The notes under the pieces were generated by a model. It saw only the letters and a program-made list of their open reading frames with translations. It was not told where the DNA came from and ran no database searches. A program made the position numbers and the translations under genes. Positions 49,786 to 60,827 of a DNA stretch of 64,000 nucleotides are shown one piece after another. The stretch lies in the NCBI RefSeq assembly GCF_003672135.1, contig NC_039517.1:6417475-6481474 (forward strand), read 5' to 3'. Each line of letters starts with the position of its first letter. The first letter of the stretch is position 1. This stretch comes from Ooceraea biroi. Taxonomy: Eukaryota; Arthropoda; Insecta; Hymenoptera; Formicidae.

Positions 49786-49956
49786 ATGAGCGGCGAGATG
49801 TCCAGTTCCCACGGAGGAAACATCATTTACACCGTCGAACACGACGGCGGCAGTTTCATCGACAAATTCAGTAGATTAAATCGCGTCAGTTCGATTGTTC
49901 CGAACGGACACATCGACTCGACACTGTCCCAGATGACGGAATATCGGGACAGTTAA
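49786..49956 (+). other. Small open frame, 56 codons, unrecognised
   Basis: ATG 49786 to TAA 49956, reading MSGEMSSSHGGNIIYTVEHD and so on to MTEYRDS. Its composition is more protein-like than that of the surrounding short ORFs, and the frame on the other strand is broken. No domain is recognised, and it is antisense inside a dipeptidase intron. It may be chance. Confidence 0.15.
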
Positions 49957-52900
49957 GCCAACCAACCGACCGAATTGATTGCGTCGAATATTGCTGAGCT
50001 GGAGAGGGATTCTCGACTATCCCGGGCACCGAATCGTATCGGTGTCGAGTTTGCCCCTTGACAGAGACCGTGTCCACGGCCACGGAAAGTTTTGAACGTT
50101 TGCTTGACCAGATGTTTCGGTACTCGAGATATAAGGTTTACGCTGGCTATCGACGTCCGACGACGCCCAAACTGGATATCCGTTCGCAACAGCTCATGCT
50201 TGAGATCGTATGAACTTTCCGAGAGTCTTGTGCAAATAAAGTCACAGTTGCCTCGATACGACACTCCGCAAAGCTTGTAATCGGACTAATTAATTAAACG
50301 TTCCCGTCGCTTGATTACGTGTGGACCTTGATACAACGCGTTCGGCTTGGAATATTAAATTAACGATCGCTCGTTATCCCGATTGACATAAAACGTGGCA
50401 CGTGTGTCCAAAGTTGACGATAGAAGACGGTAACGTTCTCGTTTATTCATTTCCCGAGAAAGCAGTGCAACAGAGAAATTAATATTGCTGTTACATTCCG
50501 TCCCTTCTTCCCCCCTAGATGCAAGAGATTGCGAAATGGTATAAAAGTTTTCTTTCCGTTTCCTGCTGCACATCGGTATAATCGGAAGCTCGCCATCTGG
50601 CCGTTGCCGCGATGCTCGTTTCATGAGAGTTCCTCTATTAAACTTCCTCCTTTATCCGTTCTACAAGCATCGAAACGAGCCCCATACTGCGACTCCCGCG
50701 TCCATTCGCCGAAACTGCAATTTCGAAAATAAGAAAACCGCGATCGACGGAGTCATTATCGGAACGCAGTTTGCCGGCTCGGTCGGAATTCTTTATGCCG
50801 ACCGATTGTCTGAGCCCGCCCAGTCTCGGCCCGGAAATGCGCGGCATCGTTTATTGTGCGGAATCGTCTCCCATAGGTAGCCGTTTTCTTCCATAGCAAT
50901 GGATACGTGCCGTGCAACGCGATTACCACGTTACATGATTTCACCGTTGATGCTCGGCAAACAGCCGGCGGAAGTGGTTGCCTGATTTAAGCTCGGTTCT
51001 ATGTAGACGAGTACACGTGTGGATCATGTAGACAGCAGGGGTAGTGCCACGCGAAAGGGGTGCTGCGCGGAGATTTCCTCCGACGGAAATGGAGACACGC
51101 CGAGGGGGCTCTTTAGATCTTAATCGACAGCGGAGTAAAGCCGGTCAAATCTCGCGAGGGGTGCGAGGGTATGCCGGGGGAGACACGGAAGGTGGAACGA
51201 AGAGCGGAAGTGGGAAGAAAAGAAGGTAGGAAGAGAGAGAATCGCCGGTTAGCCGCATGAAGAGACTCCGTAAAAGTGAAATACTACCGCGGACACTCGG
51301 CAATCTCGGAGCTTGGTGACAATTTTTTATCTTTACGAGCCTGGCGCAGCCGTTGTTCCTATTGCATAAGTGGAAACAAGAAGAATTATGCAGTTACGTA
51401 AATTATGGCGACGCCACGGGAATGGCTTCCGTTGGTCTCGCTCTGTTTCTCTCTTTTTCTCTCTCTCGCTTTCTCTCTCGTCGGTGTCACCGCACGTAAG
51501 AAGTGATGGTGCAAGAAAGGGATGGGGGAAAGAGAGCGAGGGCAGAAACAGAAATAAGATAAGAAATCGCGGATGAGATTGAGCGAGATGCAAGACGCGA
51601 AATTAGAAGTACGTCATAAAAAGATATAACGATATACAATTTTGCTCTCCTTTAAGACGTGAAATTTATATTCTTCATTTGGATTTGATGGTGTGCGTCT
51701 CACGCTGTGTACTTTCGTTAACATCCTTACCCGCGAGAAGTCTTACTACGTTCAAATGGCTTGAAATAAATCGCTTTGACAGCACTTCTTTCACGTATAT
51801 AAACTATTGCAGCGTCATTCGTGCAGCTACGATCTGATGGAAAGCCTGGGCGCGTATAGAAAATCGAGCTAACGCAATTATTTTTGCAGTTTGGAATTTA
51901 CGAAGTAGAGAGAGAGCACGATATTAAAAATTCGACCTGTCGATAACAGGTATTTCAACTCTAGCTTTTCGCACGCGTACATGTTGCGAATGAAAAACGG
52001 TGGAAAGCCCGTGGACCACTGGACTGCAAACGTAAAATGTACGCGCGTGTCGCGCGAACCTCTGAATAAAAGCCTGAATAAAGTAATGGAGTTAAATAGA
52101 AAATATCTGGAAACATTTAGATGTGATTGTCGCGCGCTTATAAAATATCCATTTACGCTGATATCGCATTCGCGACAGGTTCAAGGTCTAGGTTCTCACG
52201 GAAGAGAGTTATAAATTGTTTTTTCAGTAGCGCGCCGCCTGTTCCACTTTGGAGTTTCGCAATTCGTCTTTTCGTTCCTCGCAGAGCAGATTCAGTAATA
52301 AGAATTCATAAAACTTCCTCGTGAAATTTCCCGGTGTGTCAAAAACGTTCATCTTGAGGGGAAAAGCACGTAGGGCACGAGATGACGGAGGATGGAAACA
52401 GGGAAGGCCGGCATGACGTGGATGACAGAGTGAGAACACGAGAGTCTGCGAACATAAATAGCTGACGTGTCAGAAACAGGCCGAATCGCTCGAATAGCGC
52501 GCAAACCCGTCCAGGCAATTGCAGTCGATACTTGGAGTATCGAAGTCAGTCGCTAACCGGAAGATCGTGTACGTATTGGCGTGGGCAGGAACTTTCATCC
52601 CGAAATCCTTCCACCCTGTTGACGTCGTGTCGATATTGAACGCGGAACGTGAGTTACGACGGTATATTCTCCGCTGACAATAATAAAAAATAATTTCGCG
52701 ACGTTATTGGACATTTCCGATATCACGGGGTCTGAATTATTTCTAATGATTGTCGTTACATATGATTGCTGACGGTTATCGGTGTTATCTTTGATAATAT
52801 AATAAAAAAGTGTGTATCAGTTATATTTATCTACGAATTAAGAGCGCGGAGTTAATTACAAAGTTTGAATTGCAAATCTTTGTTTAATAAAGGAGAATCG

Positions 52901-54361
52901 CGAGAGCCGTTTGAATATCTTCTCCAAGAAAGCACTACGAATGCAGCTCGGCAAAAATTCGTTCAAACGCTGACTGTACTCTTGATTTTTCGCTTTAGTC
53001 GCAAACTAAGTAACTCGAAGGATATGTAATCAAATGAAATTCCGAAAGAGACTTGCAAAAGTTAGATTTCACCGTTTCCTTCAAAATTCATTTACTTTTT
53101 CCATTTTTTCCTCGGCGAACGAAGAGATTTCCGCTAAGTTACTTTACATATTTTATTTGAACGCACGAATGTGTCAACAACTTGTTCGATCCGAATGTAA
53201 TAACAGAAATTTCGAGATGCATTTTGTATTAACCAAATCGCCAGAAACTCGCGCTCTCATTTTTCCAAAACGGTGCTGTTATCGGAATTCTACCCTGTGC
53301 ATAATACACCTTATTCGCGTTATCGCCATCGCCGCTAAATCGAGTCGTACTCGTCTTGTCGTGATGTTCCGGTACTACTGGTGAATGCGGAGACTACCAA
53401 CGACGTCGACGACGACTACGACGAGTCGCGTTAACTCTCCTACGAATATGCGAGCGATGTAAATTCCGCGCGTCGACGGAAGTGCTCCGTTTCAGCTGCA
53501 GTTGCATGTCCTTTCCCGCGAAAGCACGTTGTGGCTTTCGACGTCTAGAAAGCACGTCGTTGGTATTTTCCCGAATAGCGGGACGAAAGTGGCTTTGGCC
53601 GTTAGTAGCAGCGGCGGGCTTTTCGAGAACAAAGGACGATTCGTCACGGCTAATACTTTCTTTCACGTGCATTAATAATTCTGAATTCTGGGTGCAACCT
53701 GCGCGGAAGTTACATGCAATGCTACTTTAACTTTTCCATTGATGTTAATTTACTCGAGTAGTTAGGAAGGCCTCGCAATCTCGTTGTATTCTTGAAGCAG
53801 TGTGATTTCTTCTCGTGCTGGATGCAGCGGTATTTGTAAAGAATAACAGATATTTTAAAGTAATTTGCATATACTTCCGGACTGATAAATCGGAATCCCT
53901 GGGCGATCAAGGAAACTGTAAGTAATCTCGCGATCCGGACTCCCATAGTGATACAATCGGACTAATGCAATCGAACTTTCCCTCGAAGCCTGGATAAATC
54001 CAAGATTCCGTAAAATCGTACGGGCTCGAAGATTTTCTATGAATTTTTAATCGTGCACGTTCACGGAGCCGTGTACCCGGAATCCCGGATTCTCCTTACG
54101 TTCCGCACGTAGAATAAGATGCGAGGCTACCGAATGCCGTTAAAGTACCACGAGAACGTGACACGAAATGTTCATTGCAAAGGAGTCAACCGAAGAATAT
54201 GTGCGCGCTAGGTAATCACATCTGTCACGGTTAGCAATCTCGTTTATTCTGCTTTCCAGCAATTTCAGCGAAAAACAACGTACGCTGCATAGTGCGAATC
54301 TAAGGATAAAATGGAAAAATATACATCGCGATACGTCTTCTGCCGGCATATTCCATCTTTA

Positions 54362-55647
54362 TTGGGTCGTCCGGAAAGTTCGTGCCGATTTTGAAGGAAA
54401 ATTCAAAGGCAACATTTTTTTATGTCGATAAATATTTATTGACTTATGTATGCACCGTTTTGTTTCACAACCTTTGTCCATCTTTCACGCAACTGGAAGA
54501 TTCCATTCTCCCAGAACTTCTTAGGTTTCTCGGCGAAAAACTCCTCAAGGTGGTTTTTTATGTCGATCAAAGAGTCGAAGTTCTTGCCGCTAAGAGAATT
54601 TTGCAAAGACCTAAATAAGTGAAAGTCTGAAGGTGCAATGTCTGGTGAATACGGTGGGTGAGGTAGCACATCCCAGCCAAACTCCAACAATTTTTGTCGG
54701 GTAGTCAAAGAAACATGAGGTCTGGCATTGTCCTGATGGAACACGACGCCCTTCCTATTAGCTAATTCTGGACGTTTTTCCTGAATCGCTGTCTTTAATT
54801 CGTCCAGTTGCGAGCAGTACTTATCTGCATTTATCGTTTGGTTGTGTGGTAGGAGCTCATAATATGGGATTCCTTTCCAATCCCACCAGACACAGAGCAT
54901 GACTTTTTTTGGATGAAGGCCGGCTTTCGGAGTGGTTAATGCTGGTTCATTTCGCTTACCCCAGGATCTTTTTCGTTCTACATTGTTGTAAATGATCCAT
55001 TTTTCGTCACCCGTCACTAATTGCTTCAAAAATGGTACGTTTTCGTTGCGCTTGTACAGCGAGTCGCAGATGGAAATGCGATCCATTAAATTTTTTCGGC
55101 CAAATTATGCGGAACCCATACATCATAGCGACTTACGTAACCAAGCTTCACTACATGATCGTGGACAGTGGTTTTCGATATTTTCAGTATCTCTGCTAAT
55201 TTACGTGTCGTGTAGCGCGGGTTATTCTCGATCAGTGTCTTGATTTGGTCATCATCAGTAGTAAAGGGTCTGCCCGAGCGTTCTTGGTCTTTAAGGTTAA
55301 AATCACCAGCTCTAAACTTAGCGAACCACTTACGCACGGTTCTTTCAGCTAAAGCGCCTTCTCCGTAAACAGAACATATCGAATTTGTTGCTTGTGAGGC
55401 ATTTTTGCCTTTCCGGTAATAGAAAAGCATCAAGTGTCTAAAATGTTCTTTATTTTCTTCCATCTTCAAAAGAGTACAAAACTGACACGAATCAATTTAT
55501 CTGAAACAACTTTTTTCCTAAAGATGCGTTGAAATGTCACCTTTAAGCATATGTATATAAATCGTATGTTTTCAATAACATTGATATATTCAGACATGTT
55601 CCAACGCCATCTATTAAAAATCGGCACGAACTTTCCGGACGACCCAA
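54362..55647 (-). mobile_element. Mariner element, nearly intact, minus strand
   Basis: A 1286-bp element flanked by TA (54360-54361, 55648-55649). The inverted ends of at least 30 bp, TTGGGTCGTCCGGAAAGTTC and onward, are identical. It encodes a transposase related to the one at 11371 (shared WVPHNL, DNARPH and FHLFRSLQNSL-type blocks), but is clearly diverged from it. It is the only one of the four mariners oriented like the host gene. Confidence 0.95.
54436..55469 (-). pseudogene. Mariner transposase, full length with one frameshift
   Basis: It starts at ATG 55469 (MKMEENKEHFRHLMLFYYRK), with a second candidate ATG at 55463. The helix-turn-helix (TTRKLAEILKISKTTVHDHV) and WVPHNLAEK are intact. 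At about 55092 one base is missing in an A/T-rich run, and the frame then continues from 55086 to the stop at 54436. Catalytic Asp lie in TGDEKW, HQDNARPH and APSDFHLF with DD34D spacing. Only one visible lesion separates it from an open frame, so it was active recently on an evolutionary scale. Confidence 0.93.
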
Positions 55648-57697
55648 TACGTTCATCCACGTTAAGTTTAATAGGCTCCAACATTAAGTTTCATGTTACA
55701 ACTTCGTTCCGTTACAGATAAAAAGTCATTAATATCTCGAGTCGAGTGTCTATTGTTGCTTCTTCGGAATTTATCATGTTAGACGATAGATCACTCTCTT
55801 CCAAAAAAAGACGATGCGCTGTCGTGCCGTTTCCGAACATTTGTAGAGTTTCTACATAGTTGCCTCACGTGTGTACCACATCCCTGAAGTCGTTCGCATG
55901 CATCTTCGACCGTCGAAAACGCCCCTGGGATCGGCTGCCACTCTTCCGTTTTCCCTTGCTCCTGACCGTTCACCGCACGAGTTTGAGAACGGCGGGTGAT
56001 ATCCGTCAGTACAGATGGATATTCGCGCAACGAGAAAGAACTCGGGCTCACTCGATCCATAAAATACGAATGAGTCAATAAGTGCATCGCAGGAAGATCT
56101 TGAGAAAATTCCTCCGCCGTTTCGTTCGCAGCCGTACTCATTTTCGTGAATGTGCCACGAAAGCTGACCCGGTATGAATGGAATTAGTAAGCGTGATGCT
56201 TTGAACAAGTGCCAATACCATCCGGTGTTCCTCAGAAACATAAAAAAGTATATTGCTGCAATGTTTTATTGTTGCCTTCATCTGAGATGCTTAAAAGCGG
56301 TACGACCAATAAAGCCGTAGAAATTGTTCAATGTAAATGTACAAATTGAAAACGCAAACGTACACGGAATTTCGAGGCAATCGGAAAATTAGTGAAAGCC
56401 AAGTACATTCACCGATTGTTATCGTAGCTTGATTAAACGTCACCGTTGACGCAATCCTGTTGCTAATGGAACGGAGCCTTGGGTGGTGGTTATCAGCGAT
56501 GAAGGCGATGAAGTTCTTAGAGCTCTGTTTGAGCGTGCGACTAACAGCTCGAAGCAGTACCGTGGTGCAAATTCAATTCCTCCTTGATCGGCAAGGACTT
56601 AACCGTAGTACTGTCGCAAACACAATCAAAATTTCTGTTACGGAGGAGCTGTGGTGGCTAACGTCTAGGTAGAAATCGATTAATTGGAAACTAGCGCGAA
56701 AATGCCTCGAACGAGTTAAGTGGATGCCAAGATAATTTTCGAAACGTGAGAGTGATTTGGAAAATATATAAAGACTTCCGTCTTCGAGCGGAATCCGGGA
56801 CGTTACTTTTTCGCCGAACTTATCCCACTTCGAAATAGATTCGATGAGCCACTCGGAGACATTAATGGCGCAAATGGCAACTGGATCAATTACTGCAATC
56901 TCGCAACTTTGGGACGGCTGAGGAAACTTTATTGTTGCTGTTTCCTAAGCTCATCCGAATCGATGAAGACTGTCGAGTGACATTCCTGTTGCTCAAACTA
57001 CTCCGTAACGTAAACTTTCGCAACGACTCTTCTACGTGACACTTTCGCGAGGAACTTCAAGTTTGACAAGCGGAAGATATATCCTTGAAAGGTGAGAGGC
57101 GCCATTGCTCTTAAGTGATTGCCTAGGAACGGTCTCCTCGTTTGCGAATGGAGTGGTATCCTAAAGTTCGCTCCGAAACCGAATACGGGATCTCGTATCA
57201 CCTCACGCGCGAAATTAGTTATCGAGCTCGTCATTGTTTTCACTGATCCCTTCTTCAGATTTCGCTTTGTATTGTCACTTAAACTCTTGTAATCTTTTGT
57301 ATTTCTCTTTGTGGGCAAGTTGTTTCAATGAACGCGCGGTTTGTTAAAGCCTCAAAATATTAGCGTCCTTTGCAAAGATAAGAATATAATGTTCTGAAAG
57401 TTTTCAACAACGGCAACTTGCATATTAAAAGTTAAGCAGCTACTGTGCCAGTATTGGACAGAACAGGTGCATGGGAGTTTGAACGGAATTTGGAAACGAC
57501 CACTAATCCTCCGGACTAACCATCCTTCGTCATGTAAGTGAACAATGGCGCGCTGTAGAACTTCGAAACATGCTCCGTCCATTTTAGTAGTTTTCAGGGG
57601 ATCAGAGGATGAACGAAACTAAATTTCGAGCAATCGGTAGAACAAACGGCGCATTTTACGGAACTAAATTTCGAAACGATCCGCACCGATCCAAACT

Positions 57698-57718
57698 CTC
57701 TCTCTCTCTCTCTCTCTT
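57698..57718. repeat. (CT)n microsatellite
   Basis: A run of about ten CT dinucleotides, intronic. Similar short CT, GA or TG runs occur near 24920, 35890, 41304, 42027, 44810 and 49165. Confidence 0.85.
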
Positions 57719-58943
57719 TGTGGAATTCAATGTTCATTCTGCAGACACAGCACGTCGGCTAAGCGTTGAAAGCAGTTGGATTGGACATTCATTTGCTGCT
57801 TATGTGAGACGTATAATGGCAATTCCACTTCGTTAGAAATATGGCCCGCGGTGTCACGTGTTAAACTACTTGCGGTTGGTATCCAATTCCCTATTAGAGA
57901 ACAGAGATATTCAGAGTTTCAAGTGGTCCATGACATTGCCACGCGACCCTATGCACCTCATATTAATATCGTATTAACACAATGTTAGTATTCCTGTAAT
58001 TAGAATGGGATATAGCGAGAAAATTGTATCATAACGTTTGACGCTATTACTTTGATGTTACAGCGTTAGCTTTTCTAGTGCATACGCACGGATTCTCGTG
58101 AAATCACCGTGGCAATAAATTCGATATCACTGCTCTCGATGGATAAAGGGATGGCGAGGAGGAATTCTCCAATTGGACCAAAAACATTTCGGTTCCACTT
58201 TGGCGAAATCGTTTTCATTTAAATTCTCATCGAAATCCATATATTTGCGGACGACACGTCGATACAAACGGCACAAAACACACTAAATTTACGATTAAAC
58301 TCAGTTTAGTGCGGCTAGTGCGGCCAGAATCATTCTGTCATTCTGTCACAACATACCATGAAAAGAAGTAGACAGGAAGTACGTTTTAATTTTGTTTGAT
58401 ATTATAATTGAGCTTTGAAGCTGTTAATCCGCAAAATGTCGACAGGTTTGTTTCAAAACGTAATCAAATCATACTTCAATGCATAAACTTCAAACAAATA
58501 TAGACATATAATACTCTCGTTATTTTTTCACAATTCCATTTTACACATGTCATAAATAATACCATGTTGATTGGGAGATTGATAGCATGGATTTTACAAT
58601 ATCCTTTATAATATGTTATGACAGCACGAGATGTTTACATGGTATTTTTGCACAAATTTTATGGATTGTGAAAATATAGCATGAAAATATACGTGCTAGA
58701 TGGGGTCGTGCTCGATGCCATAACCGTAACATTCATTTTCGTGATTCCATCCAAAATCTTATAAATTACATTATTTCTTTAGAATCTAGAATTTCTTTAA
58801 ATATTAAGAAGTGGAAAATTATAAATGAATTATTACGTGTTATATATTCGTAATATAATACACGTCTTCGCAAATATTGAAGAATTCAATCCACGATCGT
58901 TCATCGGAGTAAGCTTGAACCCACATATTTTTTTCGTACTCAC

Positions 58944-59013
58944 CTTGCCGAAATTCGAGAGACCACCGATTTGAGGCACTTGACCGGGTTCATCCGCCGT
59001 GCTGCAGTCTGCC
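58944..59013 (-). CDS. Membrane dipeptidase exon B: linker between TPW and EMNRLG blocks
   Basis: This 70-nt exon encodes (W)ADCSTADEPGQVPQIGG followed by LSNFGK. In vertebrate DPEP the same place reads W-A-D, then a variable stretch, then GLSPFG, so the order and spacing fit. The acceptor was set at gttag/GGCAGACTGC because it completes the split Trp codon from exon A and gives WAD. The alternative acceptor 5 nt downstream (gggcag/ACTGC) would create a TGA stop at the junction. The donor is GGCAAG/gtgagtac, in phase 0. Its pyrimidine tract is weak, so the acceptor deserves transcript support, but the protein fit is strong. Confidence 0.88.
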
Positions 59014-59328
59014 CTAACGAACCAACAGGTCAGTAACTCAGTAGCGACAGTCGTGAGCGTTATTGCGATAGAATTCTCTCTAATCACAGATTTCCACGCC
59101 CCCGTTAATACTAACGATAACGGCAATAGTATTATTCACAGTAGCTCGCACCGGACCGCACAATAGATCGCTCGCAATCATACCGCAACTGACTCGTTTC
59201 TCTATTTCCAATGATCTCGGGAATATTCCGGTACGCGACTATATTAAATTTACGTTGCGCAGTACCATTCATTAGTAACCATTCCAATCTGTGCCACCGC
59301 GAGATGAATCCGGCTGTTACGGTTCAAT

Positions 59329-60056
59329 ATTAAGGGGGGAGCCTGCTTTAGAACGCTGAAAATAAGGTATATTTTACGAATTGTTTTTGGAGAAACTATA
59401 CAGCGGATCATTTAAAACTTTTATGCATTTATTAGTACATGTTTAAAGATAAAAAAAATTATTTTTTTATTTGAATATGTCGCTTGTAGAGGTCGTCCTG
59501 GAGAAATCTTAGTGCAGCCGCGTCGCCGGCATTGCAAATTGGTGAGCATTCTCCTGCCTCCAAATTTCGTCTAAACTGAAAAATTGAAATATCTTCTCGT
59601 TATTTATGAATTCCCATCGTCGATGAACCAAAGAGAGAAGAAAAAAGTTGAAAAGTGCCAAAATGGTGGAGCTTAGAACACAAAAGTACGATTTTTAGGC
59701 AAAGTTTTTGAACTTTTTCATGCAAAAGTAATTGTTTAACTTAATGTTTTTATGAATATTAAAGGTTCATCGACGATGGGAATTCATAAATAACGAGAAA
59801 ATATTTCAATTTTTCAGTTTGGATGAAATTTGGAGGCAGGAGAATGCTCACCAATTTACAATGCCGGCTGCACTAAGATGCCTCCAGGACGACCTCTACA
59901 GGCGATATATTCAAATAAAAAAATAATTTTTTTATCTTTAAACATGTACTAATAAATGCATCAAAGTTTTATAATGATCCGCTGTATAGTTTCTCTAAAA
60001 AAATTCGTAAAATTATACCTTATTTTCAACGTTCTAAAGCAGGCTCCCCCCTTAAT
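59329..60056. mobile_element. Long near-perfect palindrome (fold-back/MITE) with TTAA-like ends
   Basis: The left arm runs from TTAAGGGGGGAGCCTGCTTT at 59330 to CGTCGATGAACC near 59629. The right arm (about 59764-60055) is its reverse complement, ending GGCTCCCCCCTTAA. The arms are about 300 bp with a few mismatches and small indels, around a 134-bp spacer. TTAA at both tips is the target signature of piggyBac-group elements; a TA-flanked reading (TA/TTAAGG) is also possible. It encodes no protein. Transcribed within the dipeptidase intron it would fold into a long hairpin. Confidence 0.88.
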
Positions 60057-60778
60057 ACGCACAGTCCTCTCAGTGCTTTCTACAAAGTATTCTTTAAACC
60101 AACTGCTTTTTTAGATGAAAGAATCGAGACGAGTTGCGTGCACTGCTACAATACTTTTACCGGACAGACGCGACAGACACGTGCCGTAAACAATTGAAGA
60201 AATAATCTGCAATCTGCAATTCAATGCCGAGAAATAATTACGTGCCTCTGTGGCCTCTGTGCAATTTGATCAACCCGATGCCACGTTTTCTCCAACGCGA
60301 TGTATCGCTAATTGGATCGTATCGCGCGACACGGTTCGTCAAATTGGATAGGTTTTGCGCGAGACGAATCAGCTAGGCGCGAGTCGAGAAACGCGACTTG
60401 CCCGATACTTCTTTCTCCGGGGCGGAGAACTCAGCTTTCTCGGATAATGTGTCTTTTGGTAACGTATCACGTAACATCGCGCTCCACAATTCTCTCGAGG
60501 CGGGCGGCGCATTTAATCGCAATAACAACGCGGAGAGACCAGGGAGTTAAATATCTCGTGCAGATGGGATTATACGAGACATACGACGTGCTGCTTTAGG
60601 CGTGGAGGACTCGTCGGTCGGGGTAATACCACGCTGACAATCGCGCGCATTAGTGCCGTGTCCTGTAAAGCCGTCGCAATAGAGCAACGATGCGGCCGTG
60701 GTGGCGGCAGTAATGGTAACGGTAATCGATAAGCATCGAGCCATCCGCGTATCCATCGTCGTACCACCGTCCTCCATC

Positions 60779-60827
60779 CTCTCTCTCTCTCTCTTTCTCG
60801 AGAGAGAGAGAGAGAGAGAGAGAGAGA
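60779..60827. repeat. CT-run followed by GA-run microsatellite (self-complementary)
   Basis: About eight CT units, then TTCTCGAG, then about fourteen GA units. The two runs are complementary and can form a hairpin. ORFs rich in Ser-Leu or Arg-Glu repeats here are artefacts of the microsatellite. Confidence 0.9.

Larger units (their letters stand above)
39507..58943 (-). other. Dipeptidase intron B-C (19.4 kb)
   Basis: The largest visible intron. It contains the 118-bp tandem array (41456-41905), two mariner elements (44965-46247, 54362-55647), an unassigned plus-strand ORF (46672-46966) and a small plus-strand ORF (49786-49956). Stretches at 39510-41450, 41910-44960, 46970-49780, 49960-54360 and 55650-58940 show only low-complexity runs and short, overlapping ORFs without recognisable domains. 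Confidence 0.7.

Noticed and set aside
50000..50212. About 70 open codons on the plus strand (TESYRCRVCPLTETV and onward)
   Set aside because: Overlapped by a 103-codon ORF on the opposite strand, with no start and no recognisable domain. Cys-x-x-Cys does not recur, so it is not a zinc finger.
58944..59008. Alternative exon B acceptor gggcag/ACTGC
   Set aside because: Joining it to exon A (ending TG) gives TGA at the junction. The acceptor 5 nt upstream restores Trp-Ala-Asp as in the family.
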